64,000 nt of DNA from Lentimicrobium sp. L6. GTDB lineage: Bacteria > Bacteroidota > Bacteroidia > Bacteroidales > UBA12170. The stretch lies in assembly GCF_013166655.1 (NCBI RefSeq), contig NZ_JABKCA010000001.1, positions 62,001-126,000 of the forward strand. The letters are read 5' to 3'. Position 1 is the stretch's first letter, and every line of letters begins with the position of its first letter. The translations under genes and the position numbers were made by a program. Below, piece after piece: positions 44,286-54,296 of the stretch. The notes beneath the pieces were generated by a model. The model worked only from the letters and a program-made list of their open reading frames with translations, did no database searches and was not told the origin of the DNA.

Positions 44286-45518
44286 ATGAGAGTTATTTAT
44301 TCTTTCGGAGTTTTCTTTTACGGTTTGTTAATTCGTCTTGCTTCATTGTGGAATGCTAAAGCAAAGTTGTGGCTTATTGGAAGGAAAGATGTTTTATCAA
44401 GAATAGAAAATGATTTAAAGAATAATGATTCCAATATTGTTTGGATTCATAGTGCCTCATTAGGGGAGTTTGAGCAAGGTCGTCCTTTAATTGAATCTTT
44501 AAAACAAAAATATCCTGAGCTTAAAATATTTCTTACTTTTTTCTCTCCGTCGGGCTACGAAATCAGGAAAGATTATCCGCTTGCAGATTATATCTATTAT
44601 TTACCAGAAGATACGGTCTCAAATGCTCGTCAATTCGTTAAACTCGTCACCCCTCAAATAGCAGTTTTTATTAAGTATGAGTATTGGTATAATTATATGA
44701 ACGAGTTGAATAATGCAGAGATTCCTCAGATTTTTATTAGTGGAATATTTCGGCCAAAACAGCCTTTCTTTAAGTTTTATGGAGGATGGTTTTTAAATCA
44801 TTTAAAGAATGTGGAACATTTCTTCGTTCAAAATGAAGATTCAGTTCAGTTATTGAAAAAAAGTGGAATAGATAGCGTGAGTAAAAGTGGTGATACACGT
44901 TTTGATAGAGTTGCTGAAATCACAGCTAAAGTTGAAGCTAATGCTATTGTAGAAGAGTTTAAAAATGATCGGAAATTATTTCTTGGTGGAAGTACTTGGT
45001 CGCCAGATGAGCAGATTATTAAAGGGTTACATGTTCAACAACCTGGCTTGAAAATAATTATTGCCCCCCACTTAATTGATGAAAACCACATTCAACAGAT
45101 AGAAGAATTATTCCCTAATTCTATTAGATATTCAAAAGCTAAAGATGCTTCACTCAAAGAAATCCCTGTTCTAATCATCGATAACATGGGAATGCTATCT
45201 TCCTTATATCAATATGCAAATTTCGCCATGATTGGTGGTGGGTTTGGTGTAGGTATTCATAATACATTGGAGGCCGCAACATTCGGGATGCCCATTTTTA
45301 TTGGTCCAAATTATCAGAAATTCCAAGAAGCGAAAGATTTGTTAAGGCTGGGTGTTGTAAATGTAGTTCATGATGCTGCTGAGCTTAATCAAGCAGTTTC
45401 AGTATTGCTAGATGATGTGGAGAAATGGAATACTATCGCATTGCAATCCAAGCAGTATGTAGAGTCAAATATTGGAGCCACTCAAATGATTTTGGAATTT
45501 ATTGAAAATCAGCTTTAA
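44286..45518 (+). CDS. waaA: 3-deoxy-D-manno-octulosonic acid (Kdo) transferase
   Basis: The 410-residue protein is a GT30 enzyme that adds Kdo to lipid A precursor at the inner membrane. It has an N-terminal membrane segment, the ASLGEFEQGRP motif with the catalytic-base Glu, and FLTFFSPSGYE. VFIKYEYWYNYM, FISGIFRPKQPFFKFYG and the C-terminal GGGFGVGIHNTLEAATFGMPIFIGPNY nucleotide-sugar site follow. Length and order match WaaA. The product shows the organism makes Kdo-containing lipopolysaccharide, fitting the lipid A deacylase at 24.5 kb and heptose kinase at 50 kb. Confidence 0.96.
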   Translation: MRVIYSFGVFFYGLLIRLASLWNAKAKLWLIGRKDVLSRIENDLKNNDSNIVWIHSASLGEFEQGRPLIESLKQKYPELKIFLTFFSPSGYEIRKDYPLADYIYYLPEDTVSNARQFVKLVTPQIAVFIKYEYWYNYMNELNNAEIPQIFISGIFRPKQPFFKFYGGWFLNHLKNVEHFFVQNEDSVQLLKKSGIDSVSKSGDTRFDRVAEITAKVEANAIVEEFKNDRKLFLGGSTWSPDEQIIKGLHVQQPGLKIIIAPHLIDENHIQQIEELFPNSIRYSKAKDASLKEIPVLIIDNMGMLSSLYQYANFAMIGGGFGVGIHNTLEAATFGMPIFIGPNYQKFQEAKDLLRLGVVNVVHDAAELNQAVSVLLDDVEKWNTIALQSKQYVESNIGATQMILEFIENQL

Positions 45519-45606
45519 TTTGATCAGTATCTACTAATAATTGCTCTTGTCTTCCCAAATATATCTTAACTTTACGCTATAAACACAAAGAACTGTAAAT
45601 ATTCAA

Positions 45607-45614
45607 TATATTTG
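45607..45614 (+). promoter_or_regulatory. Putative -7 box for the flavoprotein gene
   Basis: TATATTTG, 23 nt before the ATG at 45638. Confidence 0.4.
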
Positions 45615-45637
45615 CGCCTATCAAATAAATTCGTCTT

Positions 45638-46816
45638 ATGAAAGAGAATACTCATGTTTTGGTGCTAGGTGGAGGTTTTGCTGGAGTGGAATCTGCAATA
45701 CAACTAAGAAAACTTGGTCATCAAGTCACTTTGGTAAGTAATCGTGATTATTTATTCGTTTATCCCATTTCTATTTGGATTCCAGTAAAGAAAAAAAGCT
45801 TTAATCATGTGAAGTTAAGCTTGAAGACTTTGTCAAAAAAACATGGCTTTTCATTAGTGATAGATGATGTAGAACATATAATATCCTCTGAAAATAGAGT
45901 AAAACTATCATCTTCTGAAATTTGCTATGAGTATTTAGTAGTGGCCATAGGTATGAGTAAGATGAAGATGAAAGGCTTAGAGCATACACATAGTATTTGT
46001 GGACAACCAAAGGAGGCTGGAATTATTAAAGAGGAACTAGAAAAATTGGTTCAACAAGGTAGAGGGAGTATCGCAATAGGGTTTGGGGGGAATCCAAAAG
46101 ATCCAACAGCAACGGCGGTAAGAGGAGGTCCAGCTTTTGAAATGCTATTTAACTTTAGTCATTATCTAAAAAAACTAAAATTACGCGAACAGTTTGATCT
46201 TCATTTTTTTGCTCCAATGGCAGAGCCTGGTCGAAAGATGGGAGAAAAGGCATATCAAAAGATGGATTCCTTTTTTGATTATTATAAGATACAAGTTCAC
46301 AAAGGCAAAAAGATTGCTCGTTTTGGTCAATCTGAAATTCACTTTGAAGATGATTCTGTTTTAAAGAGCGATTTAATCATTTTTATTCCTGGTGGTAGCG
46401 GGCACCAAGTTTTGGAAAGTTCTGACCTGCCATTAAGTGAAGTGGGATTTATCAGAACCAATCAGCAATGTCAAGTAGAGGGAAAGGCAAATGTATTTGC
46501 AGTTGGAGATGTGGCTACTTTAATTGGACCAAAATGGGCAGCTAAACAAGGTCACCTTGCCGAAGTGATGGGTAAGGTCGCAGCAAAAAATATTGATTAT
46601 ACCTTTAGAGGAAAAAAGGAAAGAGAAAGTTATACCAAGCACCTTAATATTATTTGCGTGATGGATTCGGGAGATGGTGCCGCTTTTGTAATGCGTAAAG
46701 AGAATAGTGAGCTTATGCTTCCTCTTCCAATCATAGGTCATTGGATGAAACAGTTTTGGGGCTTTTATTACCGGCAATCTAAGTTGAAGAATTTCCCACG
46801 TCTTCCAGGAATGTAG
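45638..46816 (+). CDS. FAD-dependent pyridine-nucleotide-disulfide oxidoreductase, SQR/NDH-2-like
   Basis: The 392-residue protein begins with a Rossmann FAD motif (VLGGGFAGVESA). It has the ATG-like VVAIGMSK strand, a second dinucleotide fold (IAIGFGGNPKDPTATAVRGG), and the FAD-binding NVFAVGDVATLIGPKWAAKQGHLAE. The overall form resembles sulfide:quinone oxidoreductases and type II NADH dehydrogenases at the inner membrane. Cysteines at SEICYE, SICGQ, QQCQV and IICVM exist, but I cannot confirm the SQR catalytic trio. Its stop is one base from the convergent flavoprotein stop. The quinone link is inference. Confidence 0.8.
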   Translation: MKENTHVLVLGGGFAGVESAIQLRKLGHQVTLVSNRDYLFVYPISIWIPVKKKSFNHVKLSLKTLSKKHGFSLVIDDVEHIISSENRVKLSSSEICYEYLVVAIGMSKMKMKGLEHTHSICGQPKEAGIIKEELEKLVQQGRGSIAIGFGGNPKDPTATAVRGGPAFEMLFNFSHYLKKLKLREQFDLHFFAPMAEPGRKMGEKAYQKMDSFFDYYKIQVHKGKKIARFGQSEIHFEDDSVLKSDLIIFIPGGSGHQVLESSDLPLSEVGFIRTNQQCQVEGKANVFAVGDVATLIGPKWAAKQGHLAEVMGKVAAKNIDYTFRGKKERESYTKHLNIICVMDSGDGAAFVMRKENSELMLPLPIIGHWMKQFWGFYYRQSKLKNFPRLPGM

Positions 46817-46817
46817 G

Positions 46818-48368
46818 CTATAATTTTTGTGCTATTTTCTCGGCAGCATTTTCGCCATCCATAGCGCTACTCACTATTCCCCCAGCATAACCTGCACCTT
46901 CTCCACAGGGGTAAAGGTTAGAGATTTGAACATGCTCCATGCTCTCCTTGTCTCGTGGAATTCGAATAGGAGAGGAGGTTCTTGATTCCACGCCTAAAAT
47001 AATAGCCTCTTCAGTATAATATCCTTTCATCTTTTTACCAAAATCACCAAATGCTTTTCTTAGTGGTTCGTTAATTTCTGAAGGTAGTAATTCGTGCATG
47101 GGTGCATTGGATATTCCGGGAATATAACTCGTTGAGGGTAAATCAGAACTCATTTTTTTAGCCACATAATCTACCATTCTTTGTGCAGGTGCTTTTTGGC
47201 TTCTTCCACCAGCCACATGTGCCATTCTTTCTAAATCTCTTTGGAATTCCAATCCAGCAAACACTCCATGTTTATGGTATTTTGTTAATTCATCTTGATT
47301 GATGGTCACCACAATTCCAGAGTTAGCATAAGGTGAGTTTCTCATGGCATTACTCATTCCATTTACAACTACCTCATCGCTAGCAGTAGCAGAAGGTACA
47401 ATAATTCCTCCAGGGCACATACAGAAGCTAAAAATACCTTTTTTTTCTACTTGGGTAACTAAGCTATATGATGCAGTGGGTAATAGAGGATCTATTTCTG
47501 AAGTATGATACTGAATACTATTGATAATCTTTTGAGGATGTTCAATTCTAACACCTGCAGCAAAATCTTTGCGTTCAATTAAAATTCCTTTATCGTTTAG
47601 TAAATAATAGATATCTCTAGCGCTATGCCCACTAGCGAGAATAGTGGCTATACCTCTGTATTCTTTTCCATTAGCATCCACCACGCCAATGATTTTCTGA
47701 TCATGAAGCATGAAATCATTAACTTTTGTTTCGAAGTGGACTTCTCCACCAGCTTCAAGAATAGTATTTCTTAGACTAGTGACTAGGCCTAATAGTTTAT
47801 TGGTTCCTAAATGGGGGTGAGCATCCACTAGAATATCAGGATCAGCTCCGTGGTCAACAAAAATCTCTAATATTTTTTTAACATTTCCCCTCTTTGAACT
47901 TCTTGTATATAATTTACCATCAGAATAAGTTCCAGCTCCACCTTCTCCAAAACAATAATTTGATTCTGTATTGACCTGATGTGTTTTATAGAGTTGAGCA
48001 ATGTCTTTTTTTCGATCTCCAATTTTCTTTCCGCGCTCCAGAATGATGGGTTTTAATCCTCGTTCAATTAAACCCAATGCCGCAAATAATCCTGCAGGAC
48101 CAGCTCCTACAACTATTACTTCTTTACTAGAACTCACATCTTTCCATAGGTATTTCTTCTGGGTTTCTGCAGGTTTCTCATTCACAAAAACTTCCACCTT
48201 AAGTCTTACTTTAACTATTCTGGATCGTGCATCAATAGATCGTCTTAAATGATTGATATATTGAATGCTAGAGGGTTTTAAGTGAAGCTTTTTAGCAACC
48301 ACTAGTTTGATTTCTTCGTTGTTTGCTGCCTGTTGGGGCAGTAAAACAAGTTCTAATTCTTTTCGCAT
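46818..48368 (-). CDS. FAD-dependent dehydrogenase of the COG2509 type
   Basis: The 516-residue protein has a small N-terminal domain (about 1-85) rich in basic residues, then an FAD fold (VVGAGPAGLFAALGLIERG near residue 95) and SNYCFGEGGAGTYSDGKLYTRS. The C-terminal FAD segment is LYPCGEGAGYAGGIVSSAMDG. This matches a widespread but little-studied flavoprotein family; the reaction is not known. It starts 6 nt after the porT stop, so it belongs to the hldE-ubiE-porT transcript. Confidence 0.85.
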   Translation of the reverse strand: MRKELELVLLPQQAANNEEIKLVVAKKLHLKPSSIQYINHLRRSIDARSRIVKVRLKVEVFVNEKPAETQKKYLWKDVSSSKEVIVVGAGPAGLFAALGLIERGLKPIILERGKKIGDRKKDIAQLYKTHQVNTESNYCFGEGGAGTYSDGKLYTRSSKRGNVKKILEIFVDHGADPDILVDAHPHLGTNKLLGLVTSLRNTILEAGGEVHFETKVNDFMLHDQKIIGVVDANGKEYRGIATILASGHSARDIYYLLNDKGILIERKDFAAGVRIEHPQKIINSIQYHTSEIDPLLPTASYSLVTQVEKKGIFSFCMCPGGIIVPSATASDEVVVNGMSNAMRNSPYANSGIVVTINQDELTKYHKHGVFAGLEFQRDLERMAHVAGGRSQKAPAQRMVDYVAKKMSSDLPSTSYIPGISNAPMHELLPSEINEPLRKAFGDFGKKMKGYYTEEAIILGVESRTSSPIRIPRDKESMEHVQISNLYPCGEGAGYAGGIVSSAMDGENAAEKIAQKL

Positions 48369-48374
48369 AGGAGA

Positions 48375-49151
48375 TTATTCAAAGGTGAAAATCAATTGGA
48401 ATATCTTGGAGTGAATAGATTCTATGGGGTCTGTATAGATATTATCTTCATTCTTAAGAATGTTATTCATTCCATAACTCATTCTAAGTTCAGTTCCCAT
48501 TTTAAACCAGTTAAAGTAGAAATCAAAACCGACACCAGCCTCAAAAGCTATATCTGATCTGTATAGCTTTACAACTACTTCTTGCTCAGTAACATCTTCT
48601 TCTTTTCCTGCTTGAGCTGCTAAATCCATTACAAATTTAACTCCAATAAAAACATAAGGGCGAGCATTGTGTAGCCGCACTCCTTTGTATTTTAAATAGA
48701 ATGGAAAGTTTAAATGAGTAGAAGGAACTTTCTTTTCAATTTCGACTAATTGAGGAACGCTTCTGTAATATTTGAGCATGGTATAGCTCAAGTTACGTTC
48801 ACTAAAAAGTAATTCAGGAGTGAAACGAAGGTTAAAATATTTTCCTAAACGTAAATCTGAAACAATTCCAATAGTAAAACCTAATTGAGTACTTGGTTCC
48901 ACATTTCTCATATATGCCGAATCGGCATTTATTTCAGGAACTTGTTCTTGGTAATAGGTGAAATTAGTAAATCCAGGTTTCATTTTTATATTATACAACA
49001 TTTGATTGGCACCTAGATAAAACCCAAAATGATATTTCTTTTTATCAAAACGAGGTTGATTGGGAATTGTTCTAGATTGTGACCAAACACTAGATGATAG
49101 TATGATAAAGCCTAGGACTAATATAAGTGATATGTGTAGTTTGTTTTTCAA
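48375..49151 (-). CDS. porT: Type IX secretion outer-membrane protein PorT
   Basis: The 258-residue beta-barrel protein has a signal peptide (KNKLHISLILVLGFIILSSSVWSQ). Its body FGFYLGANQMLYNIKM ... GFTIGIVSDLRLGKYFNLRFTPELLFSERNLSY (given in parts) matches the PorT family. PorT is needed for type IX secretion; substrates in this window are the VPS10-like protein and endonuclease I. The gene follows ubiE, as it does in many Bacteroidota, which supports the call. The start must be TTG at 49151: the in-frame codons upstream reach a TAA at 49160-49158, and any later ATG would remove the signal peptide. Confidence 0.88.
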   Translation of the reverse strand: MKNKLHISLILVLGFIILSSSVWSQSRTIPNQPRFDKKKYHFGFYLGANQMLYNIKMKPGFTNFTYYQEQVPEINADSAYMRNVEPSTQLGFTIGIVSDLRLGKYFNLRFTPELLFSERNLSYTMLKYYRSVPQLVEIEKKVPSTHLNFPFYLKYKGVRLHNARPYVFIGVKFVMDLAAQAGKEEDVTEQEVVVKLYRSDIAFEAGVGFDFYFNWFKMGTELRMSYGMNNILKNEDNIYTDPIESIHSKIFQLIFTFE

Positions 49152-49290
49152 TTTTATTTAAACGCTTATAGAGATGTATTATTGTAAGAAATTCGAGATT
49201 TTATAACTGAATTTTCGCCAAAAGTCTGCATTTTATTTGAGTATTATACGTGCCAGTAAATATTTTTTTCGATAAATTTGAATCCCTTCT

Positions 49291-50001
49291 TTAGTCGTTT
49301 TTTTTTCCCATGTACAAACTGCAAATTCCAAAGGTGAGTTTTACTTGCTTAACATCTTGATATCCCGCATTTGATAAATGTTTTAGGAAATGAGTACCGT
49401 CAGGAAATTTCTGCACTGATTCGGGTAAATAAGAATAAGCAGCATCGTCTTTGGATACGCTTTTTCCCAAAAGAGGAAGGATGGAAGAAAAGTAAAAATT
49501 ATAAATTTGTTTTATTGGAAAAGCAGTTGGTTTGCTAAATTCAAGAATATAAACGCTACCATTAGTTTTGGTAACTCTGTTCATCTCTTTTAATCCCTTG
49601 TTTAAGTCTTCATAGTTTCTTACACCAAAAGCCACGGTTACAGCATCGAAAAAACCATCATTATACTTGAGCTTTTCCGAATCTCCTAATTCCATTTTTA
49701 TTCTATCGCTTAGCTTTTTCTTTAAAACCTTTTGTTTTCCAACTTCCAGCATGTTTTCGGAAATGTCAGCACCAATAATGGAAGCTTGAGGAAGTGCTTT
49801 TGATATAGTTATGGCTAAGTCACCAGTACCTGTGGCAATATCTAATACTTGGCTAGGATGATTTTTTTTTAATTTTTTCACCAATTGATTTCTCCAGTAA
49901 ATGTCTATCCCCATAGATAAAAAATGATTCAAGAAATCATACTTTCCTGCTATGCTATTGAACATATTTCTAACTTGCTCTTTCTTTCCTTCTTGTTTCA
50001 T
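49291..50001 (-). CDS. ubiE: Demethylmenaquinone methyltransferase
   Basis: The 236-residue class I methyltransferase (MenG/UbiE) methylates demethylmenaquinone to menaquinone with S-adenosylmethionine. It has the SAM motif LDIATGTGDLAI, the family signature FDAVTVAFGVRNYEDLNKGL, and the NRVTKTNGSVYILEFSKP segment. Its ATG overlaps the stop of the heptose-kinase gene (TAATG), so translation is coupled. Menaquinone use fits Bacteroidota respiration and the cbb3 assembly genes at 55-58 kb. Confidence 0.95.
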   Translation of the reverse strand: MKQEGKKEQVRNMFNSIAGKYDFLNHFLSMGIDIYWRNQLVKKLKKNHPSQVLDIATGTGDLAITISKALPQASIIGADISENMLEVGKQKVLKKKLSDRIKMELGDSEKLKYNDGFFDAVTVAFGVRNYEDLNKGLKEMNRVTKTNGSVYILEFSKPTAFPIKQIYNFYFSSILPLLGKSVSKDDAAYSYLPESVQKFPDGTHFLKHLSNAGYQDVKQVKLTFGICSLYMGKKND

Positions 50002-51005
50002 TATTTTAAGCTGTTCTTGAGTTCTTTATATAGTTTTTCCTTGTTTATTGGCACCACTCCAACTTGTTCGCAAACCAAACCACCAGCCAGGTTTGATATG
50101 GCTGCAATGTCCTCTGCCTTTAGGTTTTGTGCCAAACACAAAGCGGTTAAGCTTATCACTGTATCTCCAGCTCCTGATACATCAGAGATGTTTCTAATAT
50201 GGGCAGGAATACTATGGTGAATATAGTTGCCATTATCTTCTTTTTTCGAAATCATGACTCCATATTCCGAAAGTGTGGTGAAGAAATAATCGCAATTTAA
50301 CTCTTCTTGCATTTTTTCTACAGCGTTTTTTAATTTATCAGATTCATGCGCTTCGAAAGATTCATTAATGCCTTCTCTTAATTCTTTCAAATTAGGCTTA
50401 AATAAACTTGTGTTTTTGAAATGGTGGAAATTTCTTTTCTTGGGATCTACCACTGTTGGTATGTCTTCAGCAAGGACTAAGACTTGTTCAATGAGTTCTT
50501 TACAGATGACACCTTTGTCATAATCTTGGAAGATGATGACATCGATTTTATGGTTTTTAAGAATGGCTTCTATTCTTTTCAGAATATCGGATAATTCTTG
50601 CTGAGACACTTCTTCGTCTGTTTCCTCGTCAACTCTAAGCATCTGAGTTGAGTTTCCAATCACACGAAATTTAGTCGTAGTGATACGAGAAGAACTTTTT
50701 ATAATACCCTCCTCCGATAATTCTCTTTTTTTAAGTAATTGAAGAAAGGTTTCTGCTTTTGGATCCTGCCCAATAACCGAACATAAAATAGGCTCTGCCC
50801 CAACGGCTTTTATATTGAGTGCCACATTAGCTGCGCCACCTAATCTATCTAGTCTTTTTTTAACTGCAACTACTGGTACTGGTGCTTCAGGTGAGATTCT
50901 ATCCACACTACCAAAAATGTAACTGTCAATCATTACATCGCCTATTATCAGTACTTTTTGTTTCTTGAAATTATCAAAAATTTCTTGAATATTTTTATCT
51001 GTCAT
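50001..51005 (-). CDS. hldE: D-glycero-beta-D-manno-heptose-7-phosphate kinase, HldE N-terminal type
   Basis: The ATG at 51005 is preferred over the TTG at 51026. The 334-residue PfkB-family sugar kinase has VLIIGDVMIDSYIFGSVDRISPEAPVPV in two parts near the N-terminus, RLGGAANVALNIKA, and the PfkB signature DVSGAGDTVISLTALCLA with the catalytic Asp near residue 260. It phosphorylates heptose-7-phosphate for lipopolysaccharide heptose. The nucleotidyltransferase half of bifunctional HldE is absent, so this is the kinase alone (HldA/RfaE domain I). A TACTTTTG box lies at 51031-51024. Confidence 0.9.
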   Translation of the reverse strand: MTDKNIQEIFDNFKKQKVLIIGDVMIDSYIFGSVDRISPEAPVPVVAVKKRLDRLGGAANVALNIKAVGAEPILCSVIGQDPKAETFLQLLKKRELSEEGIIKSSSRITTTKFRVIGNSTQMLRVDEETDEEVSQQELSDILKRIEAILKNHKIDVIIFQDYDKGVICKELIEQVLVLAEDIPTVVDPKKRNFHHFKNTSLFKPNLKELREGINESFEAHESDKLKNAVEKMQEELNCDYFFTTLSEYGVMISKKEDNGNYIHHSIPAHIRNISDVSGAGDTVISLTALCLAQNLKAEDIAAISNLAGGLVCEQVGVVPINKEKLYKELKNSLK

Positions 51006-51023
51006 TTCTCTAAATAATAAGTG

Positions 51024-51031
51024 CAAAAGTA
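51024..51031 (-). promoter_or_regulatory. Putative -7 box for the hldE-ubiE-porT operon
   Basis: Minus-strand TACTTTTG, 18 nt before the ATG at 51005; it overlaps the rejected TTG start. Confidence 0.45.
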
Positions 51032-51125
51032 GTAATTATTTAGCAGTGAATCTTATTATTTTAGGGGTTAGAACATGTAATCCATTAATTGAATTATTTC
51101 CAGGTGTCGATCATTAAAATTTTAT

Positions 51126-53011
51126 CTAACTTATGAGTACAAAACTAAAAATTGTACCAGTTTCATCACTTTGAATATCAAACTCAGCATCGTGAATTTC
51201 TAAATAAGTTTTTACATAATATAAGCCTAATCCAATGTTTTGATCTATATGTTTTTGAGCAAGACCAAAGGGTTGTAAAACCAAACTTAATTTTTCTTTT
51301 GGAATAATATCTCCAATATTTTTAATGCAGAATGAAGCAAAGCCATTTTCGTTTTTCTTGAGTTTGATTTTTACTTCACTGTTAAATTTAGAATGATCAA
51401 TGGCATTCTCTATGAGCTCTTCTATCATACCGGTGAAGTATTCTGGAATTCCAAAGTGAATAATACCTTCTTCCATTGAAGACATAACATTAATTCCTTT
51501 TAAAGAGATATCTTGCTCTTTTGCATCGAGGATGCTGTTAATGGTTTTTGCTACATTGATGTTTGATTTATCTAATGTATTGTATTTTGTTTGAAGTTGA
51601 GTGATGTCGAGGGCTTTTCTCGAGAACTCATCTAGTCGGTTAACGGATTGTTTCAAAAGACTTCCAAATTCCATGATTTCAGGGTCATCAATACTATCGT
51701 TTATGATATCGGTGAAACCAATAATTCCATTTAATGGGGTTCTTATCTCGTGGCTTATCAATAATAAGAACTTCGTTTTTGCATCGTCTAAGACTTTTAA
51801 TTCTTCATTGGCTAAAATTAGATCTTCCTCTCTTTGTTTGAGTTTTGAACTCATTTTGTTAAAACTATTAGCTAAAAGACCCAATTCACTTTTAGTTTTT
51901 ATCCGAAAATTAGAATTATATTTCCCTTCGGCTATTAGATGGCTAGCCAAGCTGAGTTCTTCAATTGGCTTGGTGATACTTCTTGCGATGAAATATATCA
52001 ATATCATAATAACAATTGAAGCTATAATTAATATGAAAATGGTTTTCCACATCTTTTCAAATATGGATTCTTTAATAAAGCTATATGGAATTACAGCAAT
52101 GGCATGCCAATTTGTAGAAGATATTGGAGTATAGAAGGCAAATCGTTCTTCACCCAAGGTTTGGGAATAAAACTTCTGTTTGCCAATTTTTCCTGAAATG
52201 GCATCAATGATAATCTTTCTTTCATTGATTTCTTTTTCAGGAATATACGATTTAAATTCTTTGAGTACATTCCTTCCTATTAAAATTGAATTATCTGCAT
52301 AAACTAAGGTGCTATCATTTGAAAATAAATAAATATCTGTTGGAATGTTTTCTTCAAAATGTTCCTCATTTAAAAGGAGGATATTTTTTAATAAGTCAAT
52401 AGAAACATCAACAGTTATAATTCCTTGAAATATTCCATTCTTAAAAAAAGGTTGGTAATAGGTAACCATATCTGTTTGTCCAGCATCATGATCAAAGTAG
52501 GGGCTTGTCCATCCGCTGTGGTGTTCGGAGGATGGTTTTTTCCACCATTCAATATCACTATTTCTATAGTCAAAATATCCAATATCTTCTTCTGATTCAA
52601 ATGCTATTTGTTTGATTTTACTACCTCCTTTGAAGGAGTAATAAAAGCCTAATTCGTTGTTGGTGAAGGTGTTGGGGGGGCTAATGCTATGGCGGATCCA
52701 TATATTAATTTATCGGAATTGGTAATTTCATAGGTAATATCTAAGAAATTCTCAATTGATATTTTGCCTGTTTCTATTTGTTTGGCTACTAATTTTGTTT
52801 TGCTGGCCAACTCACTCAGCTTGTTTGTGATATAGTCAGCATACTTCAGATTAATTTCGTGTAATTGATTGATGTATTTTTCTTTTGTAAGTTCTTCTGT
52901 GTTATTGTATAGAAGGTAGAACATGAGGCTAAAAATGATAAACACAGGTAGGAATATACTTACTCCAACTCGGAATAGAATAGAGTTTTTAAATTTGATT
53001 TTGTAAGGCAT
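51126..53011 (-). pseudogene. Cache/HAMP sensor histidine kinase interrupted by a frameshift at a poly-G run
   Basis: Two frames make one kinase. The first (53011-52649) has a membrane helix (about residues 12-32) and the start of an extracytoplasmic Cache/PDC domain, then stops after APPTPSPTTN. Without the shift the second frame continues as NTFTNNELGFYYSFEGGSK, through WWKKPSSEHHSGW and the Cache end, to 51126. It carries a second helix (IFILIIASIVIMILIYF), HAMP, HisKA (ISHEIRTP, His codon 51752-51750) and an ATPase (IGLGLYYVK). The break is at seven C on the coding strand (52680-52674). Adding one C would restore 628 residues. It could be phase-variable, a recent inactivating mutation, or a sequencing error. 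The C-terminal frame alone (from ATG 52469) lacks its first helix and sensor half. Confidence 0.85.
52674..52680. repeat. Seven-G homopolymer at the kinase frameshift
   Basis: ggggggg on the plus strand (C7 on the coding strand) in a codon stretch for Ala-Pro-Pro. Such runs are prone to slipped-strand change. Confidence 0.9.
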
Positions 53012-53060
53012 GATGCGGATTTTGGTTTACAGCTCACAAGTTACAAATATTTTTGAATGT

Positions 53061-53103
53061 AAAAAAAGCACAATTCTTAATTTATAGAATTGTGCTTTTT
53101 TTT
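53061..53103. terminator. Bidirectional Rho-independent terminator after dnaJ
   Basis: aaaaaaagcacaattct (53061-53077) pairs with agaattgtgctttttttt (53086-53103) over a short AT loop. It ends the grpE-dnaJ transcript and insulates it from the frameshifted kinase. Confidence 0.92.
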
Positions 53104-53122
53104 ATGAGATTCGTAAAGTTGA

Positions 53123-54274
53123 TTATCTAAAATAATCTCTCATTCTATTAAAGAATCCCTTTTCTTTATTGTCAGGATTTGGGATGAAATTTTTGCTTTG
53201 GTTCAATTTATGAAGCTCTGCTCTTTCAACTTCGAGTAGTTCTTTTGGAACCCAAACATTTATAGTTACCAATAAATCACCTTTGCCATAACTATTTACA
53301 TCTGGTAAGCCTTTTCCTTTAAGTCTTAAAACTTTTCCAGGTTGAGTTCCTGGCGCGATCTTTACTCTCGCTTTGCCTTCTAAAGTTGGGATTTCTATGG
53401 AAGTTCCTAAAGCAGCATCAGGAAAGCTGATAAAATGATCGTGTAAAAGATTCATCCCGTCTCTTTCCAAGTCTTCATGACCAATTTCTTCGATAAGAAT
53501 AATTAAGTCACCAGGAACGCCACCACGTGCTGCTGCATTTCCTTTACCTGACATACTTAACTGCATTCCATCAGAAACACCTGCCGGAATATTTAAGGTG
53601 ATTACTTCTTCGCCTTTTATAATTCCATTGCCATGACAAGTTTTGCACTTGTGAGTGATAATTTCTCCCTCGCCACCACATTGTGGGCAAGTTGTTGCTG
53701 TTTGCATTTGTCCAAGGAAAGAGTTCACTACTTTGGTGACTTGTCCTGTTCCATGGCAAGTATTACAAGTGGAGCGGCCATTTCCTTCGGCCCCACTGCC
53801 ATGACAAGTGTCACAAGAAATATACTTATTAACTCGTACTTTCTTTTCTGCACCTTTTAAAATCTCCTCTAAGGTTAGTTTTACCTTAATTCTAAGGTTG
53901 GAACCTCTATTGACTCTTCTGCGTCCTCCTCCAGAGCCACCAAAGCCACCGAAGCCACCAAAACCGCCACCGCCAAAGATATCGCCAAAATGAGAGAAGA
54001 TGTCATCCATACTCATTCCTCCACCACCGAAACCTCCTCCAGCTGCACCACCCACGCCAGCATGACCATATTGGTCGTATCTAGCTTTTTTATCGCCATT
54101 GCTTAAAACATCATAAGCCTCTGCTGCTTCCTTAAACTGTTCTTCAGCTTTTGGATTATCAGGATTTTTGTCTGGATGGTATTTAATAGCAACCTTTCTG
54201 TAGGCTTTTTTAATTTCAGTCTCAGAGGCGTTTTTATCTACACCCAGTACTTCGTAATAATCTCTTTTACTCAT
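53123..54274 (-). CDS. dnaJ: Chaperone DnaJ
   Basis: The 383-residue protein has a J domain (about 1-70) with the HPD tripeptide in [10 protein letters not shown] and a Gly/Phe-rich linker (about 75-120). The zinc-binding region has four CxxCxGxG repeats ([32 protein letters not shown]), followed by the C-terminal substrate domain. It stimulates DnaK ATPase and delivers unfolded proteins. It lies 22 nt after grpE and is followed by a strong terminator. dnaK is not in the window. Confidence 0.97.
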   Translation of the reverse strand: MSKRDYYEVLGVDKNASETEIKKAYRKVAIKYHPDKNPDNPKAEEQFKEAAEAYDVLSNGDKKARYDQYGHAGVGGAAGGGFGGGGMSMDDIFSHFGDIFGGGGFGGFGGFGGSGGGRRRVNRGSNLRIKVKLTLEEILKGAEKKVRVNKYISCDTCHGSGAEGNGRSTCNTCHGTGQVTKVVNSFLGQMQTATTCPQCGGEGEIITHKCKTCHGNGIIKGEEVITLNIPAGVSDGMQLSMSGKGNAAARGGVPGDLIILIEEIGHEDLERDGMNLLHDHFISFPDAALGTSIEIPTLEGKARVKIAPGTQPGKVLRLKGKGLPDVNSYGKGDLLVTINVWVPKELLEVERAELHKLNQSKNFIPNPDNKEKGFFNRMRDYFR

Positions 54275-54296
54275 ATTGATGACCCTTTTATTGGAA

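Noticed and set aside
46085-46090. Six-G run in the SQR-like gene as a second phase-variable site
   Set aside because: The reading frame is intact across it and encodes the expected glycine-rich loop.
52415-52600. Separate 61-residue minus-strand frame
   Set aside because: It is the third frame over the broken kinase; the conserved sensor sequence runs in the frame that continues into 51126-52469.
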